64,000 bases of DNA from Notamacropus eugenii (GCF_028372415.1 NC_092878.1:4553501-4617500), one strand, 5' to 3'; shown: positions 50,023 to 61,059, counted from the first letter of the stretch. Numbers and translations are program-made. The notes: generated by a model not told the origin, from the letters alone.

Positions 50023-50223
50023 CACTAGTTGTTAAACGACAGCCAGCTGGCCAAATCCAGCTGTTAGGCTGGTTTTGCATGGCCCTTGAGTGAAGAATGG
50101 TTTTTACATTTTAAAATAAAGTTTTATTGTATTTTGAAAATGTAAAAACCATTCTTATCTCAGAGGCTATACAAAAACAGGTGGCAAGCTGGATTGAACT
50201 CTCCCTTGGATTGCTGACCCATG
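50023..50223. mobile_element. MER5-like hAT-Charlie MITE
   Basis: A 201-bp palindromic element has inverted arms (GAATGGTTTTTACATTTT and its complement AAAATGTAAAAACCATTC) and GGCCAAATCC / ACAAAAACAGGTGGC segments typical of MER5/Charlie elements. An exact 8-bp duplication TTCTAGAT flanks it (50015-50022, 50224-50231), the hAT hallmark. Confidence 0.85.
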
Positions 50224-50499
50224 TTCTAGATCTCTATTTACTGGCAGAGCTGAGCTGGCACACATACCTTAGGGACACTTAAATACTAGAAATCTTTTCT
50301 TGTCATTGGCTATGGGGTCCAAACACTTTCCTACACCAGGGTAAGGCACCATTTGTCAGTGCTTGGAATCTGCTTCTTTGGGGAGTGAATCCCACACTCC
50401 ATATGTTTCTTACAATGGTTAAATCAATGCTGTTTTGGACATATCATAATACAAACATATTTTTCACCTCTCCCAGTAATAAAGTAGGATCATTTCCTT

Positions 50500-50930
50500 T
50501 CAAGTTGACTCTCAGAAGCTAAGCAAAGAGAATCATAAAGGAGGGAGTGATCAATATGTCAAATGCAGTGGGAAGACAGAGGAGAATAAGAACTATTAAA
50601 AGACCTTTGGATTTGATGAGGAGGCAGTTATTTCAGAAGGTTAAGGGAGGTGGGTGATGAGTGATGAGGAAATGGAGGCAGTAAGTACAGAATACTCCTT
50701 TGAGGAACTGGGCTGGGAAAGGAAGGAGATAGGATTATAGCTGGAAGGAGAGAAGGACCAAAGTTGTTCTTGTTTTTGTTTTTTTTTGTTTTAAGATAAG
50801 GAAGAATTGTGTATATTTAAAGTCAGAGGCTTCTTTCAGTAAAGGAGAGATTGGAGATGATAGAAAAGGAAGAGATAACTGTGGGATCAAGTTTCCTCAG
50901 GAGAAATGATATCCAGAGCAAAGAAAAGGG
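50500..50930 (-). repeat. L2 LINE fragment
   Basis: Purine-rich text 'acctttggatttgatgagga', 'gaggaactgggctgggaaag' and 'agaccaa'-like pieces match the complement of the L2 interior. A (TTTTTG)-rich patch lies at 50765-50795. Confidence 0.5.
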
Positions 50931-51194
50931 TAAGCTGACCTTAATAAAATTCTCATTCATAAATGAATTGGACTATAATTTAAAAAATATGTGTTGTAGC
51001 ATTCATTAAGATAGCAAAATATATGCATACGTGTGTATATATACATATATGTGTCAGTCTATCTACCTACTTATCTATCCATCTGTGCAGTAACAGGACA
51101 TGAGCTGCATCTGTGATTTCACTGGTATTTGGAAATTGTAGGTCATTAAACTCTCTCTGCCCCTGAAGGCTGGCAAGTTCCCTATAGTTTCTGT

Positions 51195-51226
51195 ATATGT
51201 GTGTGTGTGTCTATATATATAGAGAG

Positions 51227-51258
<32 letters not shown>

Positions 51259-51305
51259 GTGTATGTATATATGTATATGTGTATGTATATATGTACTCAT
51301 ACACA
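51195..51305. repeat. (TG)n/(CA)n and TATG microsatellite
   Basis: 'gtgtgtgtgtctatatatat', then (AC)n and 'atatgtgtatgtatatatgt'. Only the repeat explains the reading frames here. Confidence 0.9.
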
Positions 51306-51309
51306 TACA

Positions 51310-51440
51310 TATCTCTATTTATCTTAGAGAGATTCAGTCACTTATTCATGGTCACAGAGTCAAAATGGGTCAGAGGCAAGACTTAAACCCAGGTCTTCTT
51401 GACTCTGAGGCCATCATGCTGTTTACTAAGCAAAGCTGAC
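51310..51440 (-). repeat. MIR SINE
   Basis: 'gattcagtcacttattcatg', 'agacttaaacccaggtcttc' and 'ccatcatgctgtttactaag'. A separate sense MIR tail lies at 51505-51565. Confidence 0.65.
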
Positions 51441-52044
51441 TCATACAAATAACACCACCCATATAGTTAGTATATACTTATATAAACATAGATATATATC
51501 ATGATAATTTATATAAAGCATTTTGCAGCCTTTAAAGTGTTACATAAATATCAGATATTATTTTAAAATGCTTTATGGATGTAGACCAAGTCTGTCGCAG
51601 TAGAAAGGTGGGTGACATACTGTCTGCTGTCCAAGCAACAATCTCGATATGTTTGGAGAGTTCCCACAGAGCAGTAACAATGAATTTTTTTCACTTAGGG
51701 AATAGCCTAGTGGGGATTGGGAGTGGGGTGGCAGATGCCAATGGTGGTACACTTGGGCTCGGAATAGGAACAGCCTCTCCTCCACCTGTACTGTGCAATG
51801 GCTGGATATCCTCATTCCTCAAACCCAAGGAGGAAGCAGGAGTGTTGGAAGACAACAGGGCCCCTCTGATGGTGGCTTAGACAGGGTGAGGGAGTGGGGT
51901 ACAGTGCTGGCACCATGTCCTTTCCTTGGAGCAAAGTTCCGGGGAGATTAGGGAAATCATTTTTTACTTACAGTGACTCTTCAATACTTTGTACTAAATT
52001 GTAAAGGAGGTGAGATCTTCCTCAGTAGAACGAGGTCCCATAAC

Positions 52045-52205
52045 ATAAAGTTAGGAAATAATATATGGGAAAGTTACACCTGGGTTCAGATCCTACCACT
52101 GCTACTTACTAGCCCTGAGAATTGGGGCGAATCACTTCAAGTCTGTTTCCTTTTCAATGAAATAAGAAGGGTGGACTAGATAATCTCTAAAGTCCCTCCC
52201 TTTCC
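52045..52205 (+). repeat. MIR SINE
   Basis: 'cacctgggttcagatcctac', 'tgctacttactagccctgag' and 'gtggactagataatctctaa'. Confidence 0.7.
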
Positions 52206-52516
52206 TTCCAAGCAGCCAACATCCTACAATTCGAAAGAGTTAGTCGAGTAGCCCCAAACGCTGTCTTCGTCCTACAGGATTTTAGATGGGACTCTAATTT
52301 TCTTTTTACGTTTCAGTTCTCTACCAGTCATTTCCATGCAGTCCCTTCCAGTACCCAAGGCAGAAGGGAGCCCTGGCTAGCTCTGGAGCCCGGCAGTTTG
52401 CTGCTCCTGGCAGAGCTGGGCTGGTGCCTGGGCTCGGTAGCGTCGGGCTCCCGGGTTCCAGCGCTTTTCCTTTCTTAAGAGCTGCTAAAAGGTGCCGCCA
52501 GCACCGGGGCCATTTC

Positions 52517-52526
52517 CCTTATAAGG
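52517..52526. promoter_or_regulatory. CArG box (SRF-type site)
   Basis: CCTTATAAGG is a perfect match to CC(A/T)6GG and a perfect palindrome. It lies about 0.8 kb upstream of the likely FBN1 start. SRF and its cofactors drive many mesenchymal and contractile genes through such sites, so a role in FBN1 is plausible but unproven. The internal TATAA could also be read as a weak TATA box. Confidence 0.5.
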
Positions 52527-52639
52527 GGAACGCAAATACCACAGCATTTTTTCCTCTTCGGAAACCGCTAACTCCACGGTGAGCCCCGCACCTCCGGGAG
52601 AGGGGGTTCTCCATGGGTTGCCCATGTGTGTTTGGGGGA

Positions 52640-52838
52640 GGGCTGGGGGATCCTTGCTTTGCTCTGAGTCGGTCCCACAAGAGGCCATCGCCTCCTTCGC
52701 TCTGCTTGCCAGCTTCCAGCATCCACCCAAATAAACCAACTGTAGGAGCCAGACGCTCCGTTCCGACTCTCCAGACAGCCAGACACAATGTGGCCTGAGC
52801 TGCGCCCAGACGGTGCCGGCTAGCGGACTCCGAACCAG
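52640..52838 (+). other. Possible alternative FBN1 first exon
   Basis: A strong donor-like site (ACCAG|GTAGCG) at 52838/52839 lies at the upstream edge of the CpG island. Human FBN1 is known to use several alternative non-coding first exons within a CpG-rich stretch of about 1.8 kb, so an upstream exon here is plausible. Only the donor is seen. The start is a guess. Confidence 0.25.
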
Positions 52839-53346
52839 GTAGCGATCTACGGGGGGGCGCCTCCGACCCCCCGATCGCCAGCCAGTGCCCAGAACCCGCC
52901 CGGGCTCGGGCGCCCGGAGGGCGGGCGGCGCACATCTGGACCCATCCCTGCCTGCCAGCGGTGCGCCCGCTGCCTGGCGCGTGGGGCCGGCCCGGGGTGG
53001 GGTCGGGGGGCCCGGGCACATTCCTGGCGCAGGTGGCACGGCTCCCTCCCGGTCAGACGGCGCGATCACGGGAGAGGTTAATCTCCGGTCTAGACTTCCC
53101 CGCCGCAGAGTGGGCGCAGCCCCCGGCCACCTCTGCTCACCCCCTCCCAGCCCAGGAGGTCCCGGACATGTCTCCCCTCCTCCCCCCGCCCCGATCCTGG
53201 GAGGGGAGGCCCCGGGGCTCGGCTGCGGCTGGCAGCGGGGAGTGGAAAGGGAGGGGACGGCGGGGGCCGGGGGGCGGGGGCGGCCGGGAGGGGAGGGGGG
53301 TGTCATTTTCTTTCTTTTTTTCTTTTTTTTTGAAAAAAAAGATTCC

Positions 53347-53356
53347 TCTCGCGAGA
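53347..53356. promoter_or_regulatory. TCTCGCGAGA palindrome (BANP-type motif)
   Basis: This is a perfect 10-bp palindrome TCTCGCGAGA in the CpG island. It is a known CpG-island promoter element bound by BANP when unmethylated. It sits about 140 bp before the candidate exon 1 donor, where a transcription start would be expected. Binding here is inferred from the sequence alone. Confidence 0.7.
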
Positions 53357-53489
53357 GAGCGCTGCGCGGACGATACTTGAAGAGGTGGGAGAGGAGGGGG
53401 CCGCGGCACAGACGGTGGGTGCCGGAGCGGCAGAGGCGGCCACAGCTGGGACAGCTGCGGGGCGGGCGGCGACGGCGGCGGCCACCGGG
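53357..53489 (+). other. FBN1: Candidate non-coding FBN1 exon 1
   Basis: The sequence between the TCTCGCGAGA motif and a consensus donor (CCGGG|GTAGGC at 53489/53490) is a GC-rich run without a start codon. It sits about 400 bp before the acceptor of the coding exon. TCTCGCGAGA motifs usually lie close to transcription starts, so the 5' boundary given is only an estimate. A short GT-AG intron (53490-53892) would join it to the coding exon. RNA data would decide. Confidence 0.45.
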
Positions 53490-53892
53490 GTAGGCAGCCC
53501 CGGCCGGGGGACCGGGGGCCGGGGGCCGGGGCCGGGGCCGGGGCCCGGGCTGGGGCGGGGGGCTGGCGCCGGCCCTCCCGCCTGACAGCTTCCTGGCCCG
53601 GGGCTCCCGGCTGCCGGGCTCCGCGGGGCAGGAGGGGTCGGCGGGGCGGGTCCCCCCGCGCCGGGGCCGGTGCCATGGAAGGGCAGCGGGGAGAGCGTCC
53701 GAGGGCTCCGAGCCGGGGCCTGGGAGCCTGGCTCGGGCTCCTGGATGCGCTGGCGGAGGCAGGGCTCGGGCGCCTGGGCTCGGGCGCCTGGACCGGGGTC
53801 CCTGGCTCGGCTCTGGCAGCGCCGCGGGGCCGCGACGACCCCGGAGGTTCTCATTCCTTTCCCCCCTCGGGGTGTTTGTCCTTCTCTTGCAG

Positions 53893-54131
53893 CTGGCGGC
53901 AGCTGCTGGAAGCGGGAGAGAGGCGGTGCCCGGCGGGTGACTGGAGCTCGGAGCCCGGCGGAGCGGAGCGGAGCCGCGCGCTCAGGGGCGCAGCGGCCGC
54001 CCCAGCCCCAGCCCCGGCCCCGGCCCCAGCCCGGCACAGCGGCCGCAGCAGCCCGGGAGGAGGCGGAGGCGGAGGCGGAGGAGGAGGAGGAGGAGGAGGA
54101 GGGAGCCCGGAGCCCGCGGCCGATCGGCACC
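53893..54131 (+). other. FBN1: FBN1 5' UTR part of the first coding exon
   Basis: A polypyrimidine tract and CAG acceptor (..TGTTTGTCCTTCTCTTGCAG) end at 53892. From there to the start codon runs a GC-rich leader with no upstream ATG. It contains GGC/GGA-type repeats (54056-54101). The acceptor suggests the leader is spliced to a non-coding upstream exon, as is known for human and mouse FBN1. The exact acceptor is inferred, not shown by transcripts. Confidence 0.7.
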
Positions 54132-54292
54132 ATGCGGAGAGGGGGGCTGCTGGAGCTAGCCCTGGGATTTACCGTGCTCTTGTCTTCCTACCCGAGCCAT
54201 GGTGCTGAAGGCAATTCCGAGACGGGGAACGTGAAGGAAACCCGAGCCAGCCGGGCCAAGAGAAGAGGCGGAGGCCACGATGCGCTCAAAGG
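54132..54292 (+). CDS. FBN1: FBN1 first coding exon (fibrillin-1 N-terminus)
   Basis: Fibrillin-1 is the large secreted glycoprotein that polymerises into 10-12 nm extracellular microfibrils and binds latent TGF-beta complexes. The exon encodes 53 whole codons plus two bases of the next. It starts MRRGGLLELALGFTVLLSSY, followed by PSHGAEGNSETGNVKETRAS and RAKRRGGGHDALKG, nearly identical to human fibrillin-1. Residues 1 to about 24 form a hydrophobic signal peptide ending in a SHG-A type site. RAKRR at 41-45 is the furin site that releases the N-terminal propeptide. The start has A at -3 (GGCACCATGC). The exon ends ..AAAGG and runs into donor GTAACT, phase 2. That is 161 nt against 164 nt in human, because there is one Gly fewer (GGGH for GGGGH). 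Later exons (PNVCGSRYNAYCCPGW, then EGF and TB domains) are not in the window. Identity is certain from recall of the human protein. Confidence 0.97.
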
Positions 54293-55189
54293 GTAACTCG
54301 GGGGGCTGGCTCGTTTGGGGGCCTTCCCTGGTCCCAGAGGAAACCTCCCAGGCCAGGGGGCAGGGAAGGCTCACTGCCACCGAGGGCTGATGGGGAGATC
54401 TTGGAGCATCTCTGCCCCAAGAAGGGCTGGCTTTGGGCGCTGCGGACCTTTGAGAGGTGGTACCCGAAGGGGCTGAGCTAGGGCTTCCCGGTCCTTTTTG
54501 GACACGAGTGAAGAAAAGAGAGGGAGTGCAGGCCAGTCCTGGCCAAAAGGCACCTAACCCAAGGTTGAGTCCAGGGGACAGCAGGGTGGAGCTGTCTCTG
54601 GAAATAAGGAACAAGATTCCCTGCAGAGCCTGAGACGGGTGGATCTTATTGTTTAGGGGAAGTTTCTCTTCCACTGGCTGGAATAAAAGGGATGATACAG
54701 AATTAAATAAAACTTCTGGATGGTCTGATCTTACCCATCCCTTTTTAAAAGCTGTGCCCGCAAGTCCAAGAACTGAGTTTCCTAGGTAAGGTTGCTTTTT
54801 ACATGATCACACAGGGAAACACGAAAGTATATTTGCGAATTTGTTAGGTTGGAATCCGCTAATTTAGGTGATGACAGCAAAGATGCTGTCAGCTGTGAAA
54901 TTAGTTATATATTTATGCATTCACAGTCTTAGGTAGGATTTTAATAGCTATTACAATAGAAATCCCTGTTACAGAAAATATTTACCTTCGAAAGTTTTGT
55001 TAGATAGTGAGTTTAATTGTAAGAACTTTGAAATAGCAGATCTGATTTCTAAATGTGGGGGGAGGGGTTAAGAACCACTTCCCCTGATGGTTTGGGCTTT
55101 TTTTTTTTTTTAGTTTAGAACAGAAACTCCTCTACCTCTTACTGCTTAGGTGCATATCATCATGGAAGCAGAGTTGTGGATGCTAGAGC

Positions 55190-55340
55190 ATAGCATCAAA
55201 AATTTTTGAGCTGGAATTTAAAGGTTAACCTTAGAAATTATGTAGTCTGACTCATTTTACAGATGGAGAAACTGAGGCTGGGTAGGTTGGATAACTTTTG
55301 GAGATTCTTTTTAAGTCCCACGAATCTGTGAAAAAATAAT
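55190..55340 (-). repeat. MIR fragment in the FBN1 intron
   Basis: 'gactcattttacagatggag' and 'aaactgaggctgggtaggtt'. Confidence 0.55.
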
Positions 55341-58300
55341 ATCTAGATACTTAACTATTTATACACTGAAGTTTTCTGTCAAGTTCCTTATCATTTAGAT
55401 GTTATTATGGCCCTGGATATCACTTATAAACCTGGATGACCCTCCCATATATGGGGAGGCCCACCAGTATATAGAGGAGAAGTTAATTTGACCTGCTTTC
55501 CCTATGTGCTATCACAGTATTGAATGAACAGTTCAACTGGCACTTCTGAATCCTAGAAACTGTCACTGGCTCAGTACTGGAACTTAGACAAGGGTTTTGT
55601 CATATCCAAGATGCTTGAACAATTATTGTACCCTAAACCCAGGAAATTCCTCTGATTAACATGCTACCATTACAGTTTACTGATGAAAACAAGTTCAACT
55701 GTTGAGACTATGATAAAATTTTAATCCACCCTGATATAATTTCATTTGACCAACTTCTAACCTAGTTTCTCTCTGACATTTTTGAACTGTGTGTAAAATA
55801 TCATGATTTTAAATCACATAGGCCTAAATCTTGATATAAATAATTTTAAAAGGCTTGATTTAATAAAAATATATTTTATAGTTTTATTTATGTTTTGACA
55901 GTAATAGAGTCTTCAGAGGGGCCATCAGGATTGATCAGAACCCTTATCTCTCTTGTCCATATCCTGCTGTTAACAATCATATTCTCTCTGGGGATCCAAG
56001 ACCATAGTCTGAGAACTGAAACTAAACACTGTTTTCTTTTGTTGTTGTTTGATGGAAACTATTACATTTCTAAAACTAGGCACTGACTCCTTTTTAGGCA
56101 GACTAGCTTTCTTTAATTAAAAAAAAAGATTATACCAAGAAGCCATTAGGAACCCCTATTGTTGTAAATCTTTTCTTAAAAGGTCAGAATACCTCACAAT
56201 TAGTTTTAATATTTGTTGCTATTATTGTGATATTTATAGATGCTATTGTAGAAAAAAGATTATAATGATTAACTTTGAATAGTTTTATTCAAACAAAATA
56301 TGGTTTAGACAAAAATTTGAAGTAGAATGCAAGTATTTTAAAAGCTGACTTTCAAATGCTATATTTAAAAACCTATTTTTCCTACTGCAATTAAAATTCT
56401 AGATGAACAGACCTTTAAATTGGGTGCCCTGTGTCAAGAATGATTATAAACATTTCCAGTGGCAGAAAATTTTCCATATTTTTCTGGTAATTACTGATAT
56501 TTTACAGAATTCAATAGTTTAAAAAGTGATTTCTATTCCAGATCCTTCTTTGTATATGACAAAAGCCTGTGTTTGTGGAATTTTCATGAAAATGCTGGTC
56601 TCATGGAATTAAAAATGATTCTGACAACAGGTAGTTTCAAAGTTGTGTGATGCCCAGTTGGTGGCAGCAACTTTCAGTGTCAGTAACTTTCTGCCTGTTA
56701 GAATGTGTTTTAGACACATTAACTTTCCCCATATGCCAGTCTAGTCTCACCATTAAATATGGCCTTCTTGGCTTTTCCCTGATGTGACAGGTGGCTAACA
56801 ACCTACTCAGATATCCACTTCTGGGTCTCTCTTTCTCTCTCTTTCTCTGGCTAGCTTTCCTGACCCTCCCCATTTCATAAGCTAGGGACCTGCTTGGGTT
56901 TCCCTATTAGGGTGTTTCCCCTCTGGCCTGTCTTTCTCTCTTCCCACCCTATGGCAGGCATCCCATGTCTCCCCTCCCTTTCCCCCACCCCCAAGTCAGA
57001 ATTTGTTCCACAGTGGAAATTTAAGCATCCTTCAGCCTCTTTCCAACTCTTGTAGTGTTTTCCTAGGGTATATTACCAGATTCCACTTTTGAAGGGAATC
57101 TTTTTTTTAATGGAATGAGTGTGGTCCCTACCCACTCCTTAAAAAATGAGATTTTGCTCTATTTTCAAATGATAATTTTATAAGTTTGAAAAATATCTTA
57201 AAATACGAAACTTAAAAGTAATGTTATTTTATGTGGGTTTTGCTTAGTCATGTCAAAAGATTTTATGAAAAAAATAATGTAATCTTAGCTTTATTGTTAG
57301 GATTGTAGTTCAGGAAAACTTTTCCCAGCTAAGTTCTGAACTCCTGTGATTAGAGGAAAGTATGGGAAACAGTCCAATCTTAGAACAACCTCTCCTGGAA
57401 CAGTGCTAGTTGTGCATCATTTATTTATGATTTCCTTATTTCTTTATTTCCCAAATATGGACATATTACAGTTTTTGGTCAAAGGGCAAAATGCTTTAAA
57501 GTAAAACTCTTTCCCCCAAGTTTCTGGGAGGATAGATGAAGGTCTTCTCTTCCCATTGCTTGGTTTACAGTTACCTGAGGGAGATTGTATATTAGAAAGT
57601 TTGCCCCTTTGTTTAAGTTTCCTTTTTGGCTTTGTTTATTTTGTTCTACAGAGGTGTTATTGCTAGAAATCTACATTGAGTCTAGAGGGCACAGATGCCA
57701 TATATGTTTGACTGCAAGACTCTGTGAGATTGATTACACAGAAGTCTGTTATTAACATAAAGGCCTTCAAGACAAGAGACAGAAAAAGAATTGTAGACTT
57801 TATGAAGTTGTATTTTTCCTTTACAAAAGCAATTTTAAGGTTTCATTGGATGGGTCAAATAATAAAATATGGAGTGGAAGATTATTTAAAAACTTCTCGT
57901 AACCCAATATTGCCATAAATCTTTGTTTTGGACCATCAAGGAAGCTCAGAAGGAGCATAATTTTCAGTCTTTATTTTGAAAGGTTTGCATGGTCTTTAAA
58001 AAAAAAAAAAGAGGTAGTTAAAGTCGGTTATGACCCAGGTGACTTGTTTTGCACTATTGAAGTTGTTTATACAAAACATACAGGGTGATGATGTCATAAA
58101 ATTAAGTAGAAAAATTCAGCAAATAATTACTAAGCAACTTCATGCAAGAGACTGTGGTAGGTGCTGGGTGTTCTCCAGGTGGGATATGAATGGATTAAAA
58201 CATGTCCTCTTACAGCATGGAATAATTGAGAGCTAATGGAAACATAAGTGGGTGTATCCATTGAACTTATTTGGAATATTCATATTCTTCTTTGGTACCT

Positions 58301-58559
58301 TGGACAACAGATATTTATATAAGATTACAAAATTTGCCAAAGACTCTAATTGTGTAAAACACTGAGTAAATTGTCACTGTATTTATGCCCTAGTTTTTCA
58401 CCACTCCTTATTTTAGGTCAACATTAAGGCAAACAACAAGCTTTCCCAGTTAAGGTTGTTCAGTTTTAATCTATATACATGTTACAATTATTGAGAATTA
58501 ATAAGCTATTTTTAAAAATTATGTTTTGAGGAATAAAATCGTCATCTTTGGTTTAAGGC

Positions 58560-58660
58560 TAACAGACACACACACACACAGACACAGAGACACACAGACC
58601 CAGACCCAGACACACACACAGACCCAGACACACAGACACACAGACACACACCCCAAACCA
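58560..58660. repeat. CA/GACCCA mini-microsatellite
   Basis: Interleaved (AC)n, 'gacacag' and 'gacccagacccagac' units. Confidence 0.85.
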
Positions 58661-59129
58661 GACTTTTATATTATACAATTATAAACGTAACTTTTTTTCG
58701 TGGAAATAAGGAAGAAAAAACATCCACAGATAATAATTGGCAGCCCCCTACGTATGCCGTATCAGCTTATCATGGCAGTATTTAAAGATTAATGGTTCAT
58801 CTTGATCCAGTCTTAATGTAAGCATCTCTGGGGGCTATACTCAACTTTCTTTTATATGTTAATTAAATTCTAAAACATTAATTCATTGATTTAGTATCAT
58901 TGAGTGACCATTTCATTCTGTGTAATAATGGACATTTGCATGTCAGTTTACATAGACTCTCATTTGATCCTTATTTCAACATGTGAACTCGAAAATACAA
59001 GTACTATTATTCCCAGTTTTTTGTGTTGTTTTCAGTTTCTTTGAACTGAACTTTTATTGTTGTAGGGAATTCTGGACTAGGAAACTTCCATGACCAATGC
59101 AAGTCAATAACTGCTCTCCAACTTCAGGT

Positions 59130-59530
59130 CTTAGAAAGTGACCTGGAGCACTCAGAGGTTAAGAGACTAGTCTAGGGTCACACATCTGCCATGTGTCTGA
59201 GGTAGGATTTGAATCTTGACTTCAAGACTGAGTTACTAGGGTGTGCGGTGGTGTAGTGGACAGATATACCAACCCTGGAGTCCAGAGAACCGGAGACAAG
59301 CTGTGTGACCTGGGGCAAGTCACTTGGATTGTCACTCTCCACACCAAAAAAAAAAAAAAGAAAAAAAAGAAAAATCAACTTTCTAGTGCTCCCTCAGAGT
59401 TACTCTGCACTTCCCATTTAGAGATAAGGCTTGGAAGTTATTTACCCAAGATCACATAACTAGCAAGTAGCAGAATGAGACTTTGACCACAGGCCTTCTG
59501 TCCAAATGGATTTCTCTTTCCATTCCGCGC
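59130..59530. repeat. MIR (minus) with a nested tRNA-derived SINE (plus)
   Basis: 59130-59232 and 59370-59530 are complement MIR pieces ('tctagggtcacacatctgcc', 'caagatcacataactagcaa'). Between them 59238-59365 is a short SINE ('ggtggtgtagtggacagata', 'gacctggggcaagtcacttg') ending in a long A-tail. Confidence 0.7.
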
Positions 59531-59934
59531 AGACATCTTAAGTGGGAAGTGAAGTTTCATTTCTTACTGTAAAAGAGCTCAAACATGACACTGATGAAAG
59601 AACTAGGGAACAAATTATAAAGCAACATCTAAGTGCATTGTAATGTACTGAGTATAAGTGAAAATGTGTATGTTCCATCTTACTTCCTCATTGACTTCCA
59701 TTATACGTTTTGAGATATATTCTTACAGATTTACTTTTGTTTAGACATAATTCAATTACACTTAAGATTATTAACATTCAATTATTCAGTGATGCCAAGT
59801 GGCATCAAATTTTTGTCAGTTACACATTAGTGAATTCATCCGCAAAACTCCTGGGTTGCCCGGCTGGATTTGGAAAAGAGGTGTAAAGCATGAGAAGGCG
59901 TGGATGGGCTGAATTCTGTACTAGCATAGTAATT

Positions 59935-60025
59935 GCCCACATCACATAAGACAATGCATGTTAAGCACTTTGTAACCCTTAAGGGGCTATATGAATGTGA
60001 GCTGTTATTATTATCTTAATTATCA
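59935..60025 (+). repeat. MIR 3' tail
   Basis: 'gttaagcactttgtaaccct' and 'atatgaatgtgagctgttat'. Confidence 0.6.
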
Positions 60026-60329
60026 TGCATGAAATCACAGATCTATCATCATATTGAAATATGTAACTCGTAAAAAAAAGTCAGTTGGAAAACATCTGCA
60101 TAGTTTCTGCAAAGTTATGAAAAGCATAGTGTCATTTTTGGAAAAAAATGTATTGATGACCTAGGGTTTTATATTTCTTCCCCAGAAAATCATCCATAAA
60201 AAAAGAAAGATAAAGGAGAAAAATATGAAGCAAAAGTGAATACATATTGAAAAATCCTGACATTATATTCTGTTCCATATCCATAGCTACCCACCCCCCA
60301 CCTTTGCACAGAATGAGGGAAAGGCAACT

Positions 60330-60960
60330 TTTCATATTTCTTCTTTTAGTCCAAGCTGGGTTATTATAATTTCATAGAATTCAGTTTTGATTGTTTTGTG
60401 GATATTCTTTCCATTTGTGATCATTTGTATATGTTCTTTTCTGGTTTCTGCTTATTTAATTATGCATCAGTTCACAAAAGTCTTCTCATGCTTCTCATCA
60501 TATTCATACTTTCTTCTCTTGTAACATTCCTTTACATTTATGTGCTGTAACTTGCTTGGCCATTCACTAGTTAATGGACACATTCTTTGTTTCTAGTTCT
60601 TTGCTACTATAAACAATGAATATTTTGGTAAACGTTGGGACTTGTCTTTAATCTCTTGGGTAGTATATCCCAGCAGTGGAATATTGTGAGACCTCTGGTC
60701 ACTTTCTTAGCATGATTCCAAATTGCTTGCTAGAATGGTTAGAACAATTCATAGCTCCATACAAAGTACGTTAGTATATCTGTCTTTCCATAATCCATCC
60801 AATAATGACTCCATCTTTTGTCATTTTTGCCATTTATTCTGTATATGATGCAAAACTTGAGTGTTTTTGATGTGTATTTGTCTTATTGGAGTTTGGAACA
60901 ATGTTTCATATGGTTTTAAATAGTTTATGATTCTTCTTTGACTCTTTATATATGGGGGAG
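60330..60960 (-). mobile_element. Old L1 ORF2-end fragment
   Basis: 'cttggccattcactagttaa', 'ttctttgctactataaacaa', 'agtatatcccagcagtggaa' and 'gcatgattccaaattgcttg' are the complement of the L1 ORF2 C-terminal end. Confidence 0.75.
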
Positions 60961-61059
60961 GGGCTTTGGGTTGCATATGTTCCTGTTATCTCCCTGTATA
61001 TCTTGAACAAAAAGGCATAATATCCAATCACAGAAGTTTAGAACTGGAAGGAACTTCAT

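Larger units (their letters stand above)
52790..54330. promoter_or_regulatory. FBN1: CpG-island promoter of FBN1
   Basis: CpG and G+C density rises sharply from about 52.8 kb and falls just after the first coding exon, while the flanks are AT-rich and CpG-poor. No TATA box is visible. GC boxes (GGGGCGGGG type) occur near 53271, 53552 and 53641. G-runs at 53513-53562 could fold as G-quadruplexes. The structure fits a broad, TATA-less promoter. Confidence 0.9.

Noticed and set aside
52485-53306. 273-codon minus-strand ORF and other long ORFs across the CpG island (both strands)
   Set aside because: Proline/glycine/arginine-rich translations of GC-rich DNA, open on both strands at once. Typical of CpG islands, not genes.
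53670-54131. Upstream extension of the FBN1 frame to 53670
   Set aside because: It is open only because it is GC-rich. It crosses the splice acceptor at 53892, and the accepted start at 54132 has the signal peptide and matches human.
53303-54133. 276-codon minus-strand ORF opposite the FBN1 leader
   Set aside because: Low-complexity Ser/Ala/Pro translation of the GGC/GGA repeats. No family motif, and the FBN1 exon is on the other strand.
58560-58660. Regular repeats checked as a CRISPR-like array
   Set aside because: Units are simple CA/GACCCA microsatellite with no unique spacers, in a mammalian intron.
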